Source: Poindextera sp965277425 (GTDB taxonomy: Bacteria; Pseudomonadota; Alphaproteobacteria; Caulobacterales; Caulobacteraceae). From it: 64,000 nucleotides of DNA. Location of the stretch: NCBI GenBank assembly GCA_965277425.1, contig CBDICR010000005.1, positions 186,001-250,000 on the forward strand, given 5' to 3'. This document shows, in pieces, positions 60,073-64,000 of this stretch. The position numbers and the translations under genes were made by a program. The notes under the pieces are model-generated. The model was not told the origin of the DNA, made no database searches, and was given only the letters and a program-made list of their open reading frames with translations. Within the stretch, counting starts at the first letter, position 1. Each line of letters begins with the position of its first letter.

Positions 60073-62190
60073 ATGACGCCTGCAGACGACTCAATCCGCC
60101 TTACCGCCGACACGGCCGCCCTGGGCGAGCGCGACATAGACAAGCTCGCCATCGACACCATCCGCACCCTGTCCATGGACGCGGTGCAGAAGGCGGAGTC
60201 CGGCCATCCCGGCACGCCGATGGCGCTGGCGCCGGTGGCCTATACGCTGTGGTCGCGGTTCATGACCTACGACCCGACCGAGCCGGCCTGGCCGAACCGC
60301 GACCGGTTCGTGCTGTCGGCCGGCCACGCCTGCATGCTGCTCTATTCGATCCTGCATCTGGCCGAGGTTCAGCGACTGGACAAGGACGGGCGCCACGTCA
60401 GCGGGCCGGCGATCAGCCTCGATGACATCAAGAGCTTCCGCCAGCTCGACAGCCTCTGCCCCGGACACCCCGAGTACGGGCACACCACCGGCGTCGAAGT
60501 CACCACCGGCCCGCTCGGCCAGGGCTGCGGCGACAGCGTCGGCATGGCCATGGCCGAACGCTGGCTGGCCAATCGGTTTAATACCCCGGAGCTGAAGCTG
60601 TTCGACTACAGCGTCTATGTCATCTGCAGCGACGGCGACATGATGGAAGGGATCTCCAGCGAGGCCGCCTCCCTGGCCGGCCACCTGAAGCTCTCCAACC
60701 TCTGCTGGATCTACGACGACAATACGATCAGCATCGAAGGCCATACCGAGATCACCTTCAACGAGGACGTGGCCGCCCGCTTCCGCGCCTATGGCTGGAA
60801 CACGCTTGAGGTGGCCGACGCCAATGACTGCGAGGCCATGGCCCGCGCGCTGAACGTCTTCAAGTCGACCCATGACCGCCCGACCCTGATCGTGGTCAAG
60901 AGCGTCATCGGCTATGGCGCGCCGCATAAGGAAAACACCGCCGCCGCCCACGGCGAGGCCCTGGGCGAGGACGAGGTGCGCCTGGCCAAGCACGCTTATG
61001 GCTGGCCGGAGGACGCGCATTTCCTTGTCCCCGACGGCGTGCGCGAGCGGTTCGCCGAAACGCTTGGCGCGCGCGGCAAGACGGCGCGGGAAGACTGGGA
61101 CGCGCTCTTCCAGCGCTATGGCGAGGCCGAACCGGCGCGGGCCGAAGCGTTCGAGCGCATGCGCGCGGGCTGGCCGCCGGACGGCTGGCAGCGGGACATT
61201 CCGACCTTTCCGGCCGACCCCAAGGGGATCGCCTCGCGCGAAGCCTCCGGCAAGGTGCTGAACGCCATCGCCCCCTATTGGGATAGCCTGCTCGGCGGCG
61301 CTGCTGACCTGGCGCCCTCCACCAAGACCAAGCTCACCTTCGACGCCGCCGGCGAGTTCGAGGCGAACAATTACGGCGGCCGCAACATGCATTTTGGCAT
61401 CCGCGAGCACGCCATGGGCGCGGCGGCCAACGGCATGGCGGTCTCCAAGCTGCGGCCCTACGTCTCCACCTTCCTGATCTTCTCGGACTATATGAAGGGG
61501 GCGATGCGGCTGGCGGCCCTGATGGGCCTGCCGGTGACCTATGTCTTCACCCACGATTCCATCGGCCTCGGCGAAGACGGCCCGACCCACCAGTCGATCG
61601 AGCAGCTGGCCACCCTGCGCGCCACCCCCGGCATGGTCGTGCTGCGTCCGGCCGACGCCAACGAGACCGCCGAGGCCTGGCGCGCGGCGCTCAGCCAGTC
61701 GGCGCGGCCGGTGGCCATGGCCTTGTCGCGGCAGGCGCTGCCGACCTTCGACCGCGAAAAATACGCCCCGGCCAGCGGGCTCGCCAAGGGCGGCTATGTG
61801 CTCGCCGATTGCGGCGGCCAGGACCCCGAGGTCATCCTGATCGCCACCGGCTCGGAGGTCAGCCTTTGCATCGAGGCCTATGAAAAACTCACCGGCGAAG
61901 GCGTGAGGGCCCGCGTCGTCTCCCTGCCCTCCTGGGAGCTGTTCGAAGCCCAGGACCAGGCCTATCGCGACGAGGTGCTGCCGCCGGCCGTCACCGCCCG
62001 GGTCACGGTCGAGGCCGCCGCCGCCCTGGGCTGGGATCGCTATGCCGGCCCGCAAGGGGCGATCATCGCCATGCGCAGCTTCGGCGCTTCGGCCCCGGCT
62101 AAAGCTTTGCAGAAGCGGTTCGGATTCACCGCCGATGCGGTCTATGAAGCCGCCAAGGCCCAGGTGACACGGGAACGCGCGCGTCGATGA
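60073..62190 (+). CDS. tkt: Transketolase
   Basis: The 705-residue enzyme has the TPP motif in ICSDGDMMEGISSEA and the early GHPGTPM box, the HTTGVEVTTGPLGQG segment and the C-terminal TVEAAA. This length is slightly above the usual 660-680. The ATG is preceded by GGGAG. It overlaps by four bases with the transaldolase-phosphoglucose isomerase fusion, which places the non-oxidative pentose phosphate enzymes in one operon. It acts in the cytosol. Confidence 0.94.
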   Translation: MTPADDSIRLTADTAALGERDIDKLAIDTIRTLSMDAVQKAESGHPGTPMALAPVAYTLWSRFMTYDPTEPAWPNRDRFVLSAGHACMLLYSILHLAEVQRLDKDGRHVSGPAISLDDIKSFRQLDSLCPGHPEYGHTTGVEVTTGPLGQGCGDSVGMAMAERWLANRFNTPELKLFDYSVYVICSDGDMMEGISSEAASLAGHLKLSNLCWIYDDNTISIEGHTEITFNEDVAARFRAYGWNTLEVADANDCEAMARALNVFKSTHDRPTLIVVKSVIGYGAPHKENTAAAHGEALGEDEVRLAKHAYGWPEDAHFLVPDGVRERFAETLGARGKTAREDWDALFQRYGEAEPARAEAFERMRAGWPPDGWQRDIPTFPADPKGIASREASGKVLNAIAPYWDSLLGGAADLAPSTKTKLTFDAAGEFEANNYGGRNMHFGIREHAMGAAANGMAVSKLRPYVSTFLIFSDYMKGAMRLAALMGLPVTYVFTHDSIGLGEDGPTHQSIEQLATLRATPGMVVLRPADANETAEAWRAALSQSARPVAMALSRQALPTFDREKYAPASGLAKGGYVLADCGGQDPEVILIATGSEVSLCIEAYEKLTGEGVRARVVSLPSWELFEAQDQAYRDEVLPPAVTARVTVEAAAALGWDRYAGPQGAIIAMRSFGASAPAKALQKRFGFTADAVYEAAKAQVTRERARR

Positions 62191-64000
62191 CCAATCCGCT
62201 CAATCAGCTCGCCCAGGCCGGACAATCCGTCTGGCTCGACTTCATCGAACGCAAGATCCTCGACAATGGCGCGTTCAAGCGTCTGATCGACGATGACGAT
62301 CTGCGCGGGGTGACCTCCAATCCCTCGATCTTCGAAAAGGCCATCGGCGAAGGCGACGAGTACGACGGCGCCGTCAAGGCGGCCCTGGAGCGCGGCGACG
62401 CCGATCCGGCCGCCCTGTTCGACGACCTGGCCATCGCCGACATCCGCGCGGCCTGCGACCAGCTTCGGCCCGTCTATGACCGGCTGGGCGGCCAGGACGG
62501 CTATGCCAGCCTGGAGGTGTCGCCCTATCTGGCCATGGACACCGAGGCCACCATCGCCGAGGCCCGCCGACTTTGGACCGCGGTCGAACGTCCGAACCTG
62601 CTGGTCAAGGTGCCGGGAACCAGGGCGGGCGTCCCGGCCATCCGCCAGCTGATCGGAGAAGGCATCAACGTCAACGTCACCCTGTTGTTCGGCATCCAGG
62701 CCTATCTCGACGTCGCCGAAGCGCATCTGGCCGGTCTGGAGGCGCTGAAGGCCAGGGGCGGCGACGTCTCCAGGATCGGCGGCGTGGCCAGCTTCTTCGT
62801 CAGCCGCATCGACACCCAGATCGACAACGCCATTGAGGCCAGGATCAAGGCTGGCGATCCGGCTTCGGCCGAACTCAAGGGCCTGCTCGGCAAGGTCGCC
62901 ATCGCCAACGCCAAGGTCGCCTACCAGCGCTGGATCGAGATGATGGCCGGGCCGCGCTGGACGGCGATGACGGCGGCGGGCGCACGGCCGCAACGGCTGC
63001 TCTGGGCCTCCACCGGCACGAAAAATCCGGCCTATTCCGATGTCCTCTATATCGAGAACCTGATCGGTCCCGACACGGTCAACACCATGCCGCCAAAGAC
63101 CATGGACGCCTTCCGCGACCATGGAAAAGTCGCCCCGGTCCTGACGCAGGGGGTGGCCGAGGCCGAGGCCGTCCTGGCCGCGGCGAAACGGCTGGGGCTC
63201 GACCTCGACGGCGTCACCGACCGGCTGGTCGAGGACGGCGTGAAGCAATTCGCCGAGGCCGCCGACAAGCTCTTCGCGGCCGTGGCCAACAAGCGCGCCG
63301 CCGCGCTGGGCACCAGGCAGAACGGCCAGTCGATCAAGCTGTCCAGCGACATTTCCGCCGCCGTCGAGGCCGCCGCGGAAATCGCGCGCGCCGACGGTTG
63401 GGCGCGGCGGCTCTGGTCGCGTCACGCCGACCTCTGGACCGACGCCGATGAGGGTCAATGGCTGGGCTGGCTCGACGCCGCCGAGGCCAAGGGCCTCGAT
63501 ATCGCCGCGCTCGAGGCCTTCCAGGCCGAGGTGGCCGAGGCCGGCTTCATCCACGCCATCGTGCTGGGCATGGGTGGCTCAAGCCTTGGGCCGGACGTGC
63601 TGGCCGAAACCTTCGGCGCGCGGCCGGAGCATCCCAAGCTGCTGGTGCTGGACTCCACCGATCCGGCGCAAATCGCCCGGGTCGAGGCCGAGATCGATCC
63701 GGCCCGGACCCTGTTCATCGTCTCCTCCAAGTCCGGCTCGACGCTGGAGCCGAACATCCTGGAAGCGCACTTCATGGCCGCCGCCGAGCGCGCGGTGGGC
63801 GCCAACGCCGCCAGCAGCCGCTTCATCGCCATTACCGACCCGGGCTCGAGCCTGGACAGGAGCGCAAGCGAAAAGGGCTTTCGCCGCGTCTTCCACGGCG
63901 ATCCCGCCATCGGCGGCCGCTATTCGGTCTTGTCCAATTTCGGCATGGTCCCGGCCGCCGTCATGGGGCTGGACATCCGCGCCTTTCTGGACAGTTGCGC
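62187..64000 (+). CDS. Bifunctional transaldolase/phosphoglucose isomerase (partial, 3' end beyond window)
   Basis: The first 604 codons are seen; the gene continues past the window. Residues 1 to about 365 form the transaldolase domain, with the GVTSNPSIFEKAI strand (41-53) and the Schiff-base Lys141 in LLVKVPGT. From about 380 a phosphoglucose isomerase domain begins, with VLGMGGSSLGPDVL and SSKSGSTLEP. This tal-pgi fusion occurs in several bacterial lineages and channels fructose-6-phosphate. The ATG overlaps the tkt stop. Catalytic residues of the PGI domain beyond the window cannot be checked. Confidence 0.93.
   Translation, partial: MTNPLNQLAQAGQSVWLDFIERKILDNGAFKRLIDDDDLRGVTSNPSIFEKAIGEGDEYDGAVKAALERGDADPAALFDDLAIADIRAACDQLRPVYDRLGGQDGYASLEVSPYLAMDTEATIAEARRLWTAVERPNLLVKVPGTRAGVPAIRQLIGEGINVNVTLLFGIQAYLDVAEAHLAGLEALKARGGDVSRIGGVASFFVSRIDTQIDNAIEARIKAGDPASAELKGLLGKVAIANAKVAYQRWIEMMAGPRWTAMTAAGARPQRLLWASTGTKNPAYSDVLYIENLIGPDTVNTMPPKTMDAFRDHGKVAPVLTQGVAEAEAVLAAAKRLGLDLDGVTDRLVEDGVKQFAEAADKLFAAVANKRAAALGTRQNGQSIKLSSDISAAVEAAAEIARADGWARRLWSRHADLWTDADEGQWLGWLDAAEAKGLDIAALEAFQAEVAEAGFIHAIVLGMGGSSLGPDVLAETFGARPEHPKLLVLDSTDPAQIARVEAEIDPARTLFIVSSKSGSTLEPNILEAHFMAAAERAVGANAASSRFIAITDPGSSLDRSASEKGFRRVFHGDPAIGGRYSVLSNFGMVPAAVMGLDIRAFLDSC

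Overview
This is a GC-rich, densely coded chromosomal window with short intergenic gaps, many GTG/TTG starts and many 4-base gene overlaps. Gene content points to an alphaproteobacterium, most likely Caulobacterales (Caulobacter/Phenylobacterium type): branched-chain keto-acid dehydrogenase, Tat-exported peptidoglycan enzymes, ELM1-family protein, Tad-type protein, and a tal-pgi fusion. The genus is an inference. I saw no rRNA, tRNA, CRISPR array, prophage or plasmid functions; the only mobile element is one IS5-family copy.

Layout. 1-4.5 kb (minus strand): partial membrane protein, NamZ-type muramidase, DOMON-like protein, M20 amidohydrolase and a crotonase. 4.6-9 kb: a tight operon of a dienoyl-CoA-reductase-like SDR and the E1alpha, E1beta and E2 subunits of a branched-chain 2-oxoacid dehydrogenase; no E3 is present. 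9-11 kb: an orotate-PRTase-like protein, an isopenicillin-N-synthase-type dioxygenase and a 60-residue ORF. 11.3-17.5 kb: a 2-oxoacid:acceptor oxidoreductase (gamma-alpha fusion plus beta) with a GltD/ferredoxin-like electron-transfer subunit and an FAD oxidoreductase, closed by a strong terminator.

18-22 kb: two related 2OG-Fe(II) oxygenases flank an ELM1-like predicted glycosyltransferase, followed by a GT39-type membrane glycosyltransferase. 22.3-24.4 kb: a TadG-like protein and a decayed IS5 copy inserted inside the stop codon of a response regulator. 25.1-28.6 kb: a large hybrid kinase fused to receiver, HPt and an apparently intact EAL domain. 28.6-32.8 kb: two PLP enzymes and an ATP-grasp/TPR-like protein that resemble a small biosynthetic locus. 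32.9-34.6 kb: a membrane cytochrome b and a Tat-exported molybdopterin oxidoreductase.

34.6-44.5 kb: hydrolases, a TPR protein, then two divergent acyl-CoA/P450 catabolic operons, each carrying an APH-like phosphotransferase with a small helical partner. 44.5-49.3 kb: inverted repeats and a 1335-residue autotransporter that continues through 29 prolines into an OmpA-type peptidoglycan-binding domain. 49.3-56 kb: SDR, DPM1/GtrA glycosyltransferase, two small single-pass proteins, a MepK-like and LdtD-like peptidoglycan pair, and a beta-lactamase-fold hydrolase. 56.1-64 kb: GH15 glucoamylase, crotonase, a MraY-like transferase, transketolase and a transaldolase-phosphoglucose isomerase fusion that runs off the end.

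The most interesting loci are the PLP/ATP-grasp cluster, the autotransporter-polyproline-OmpA chimera, the kinase-EAL phosphorelay fusion, and the oxygenase/ELM1/GT39 set.
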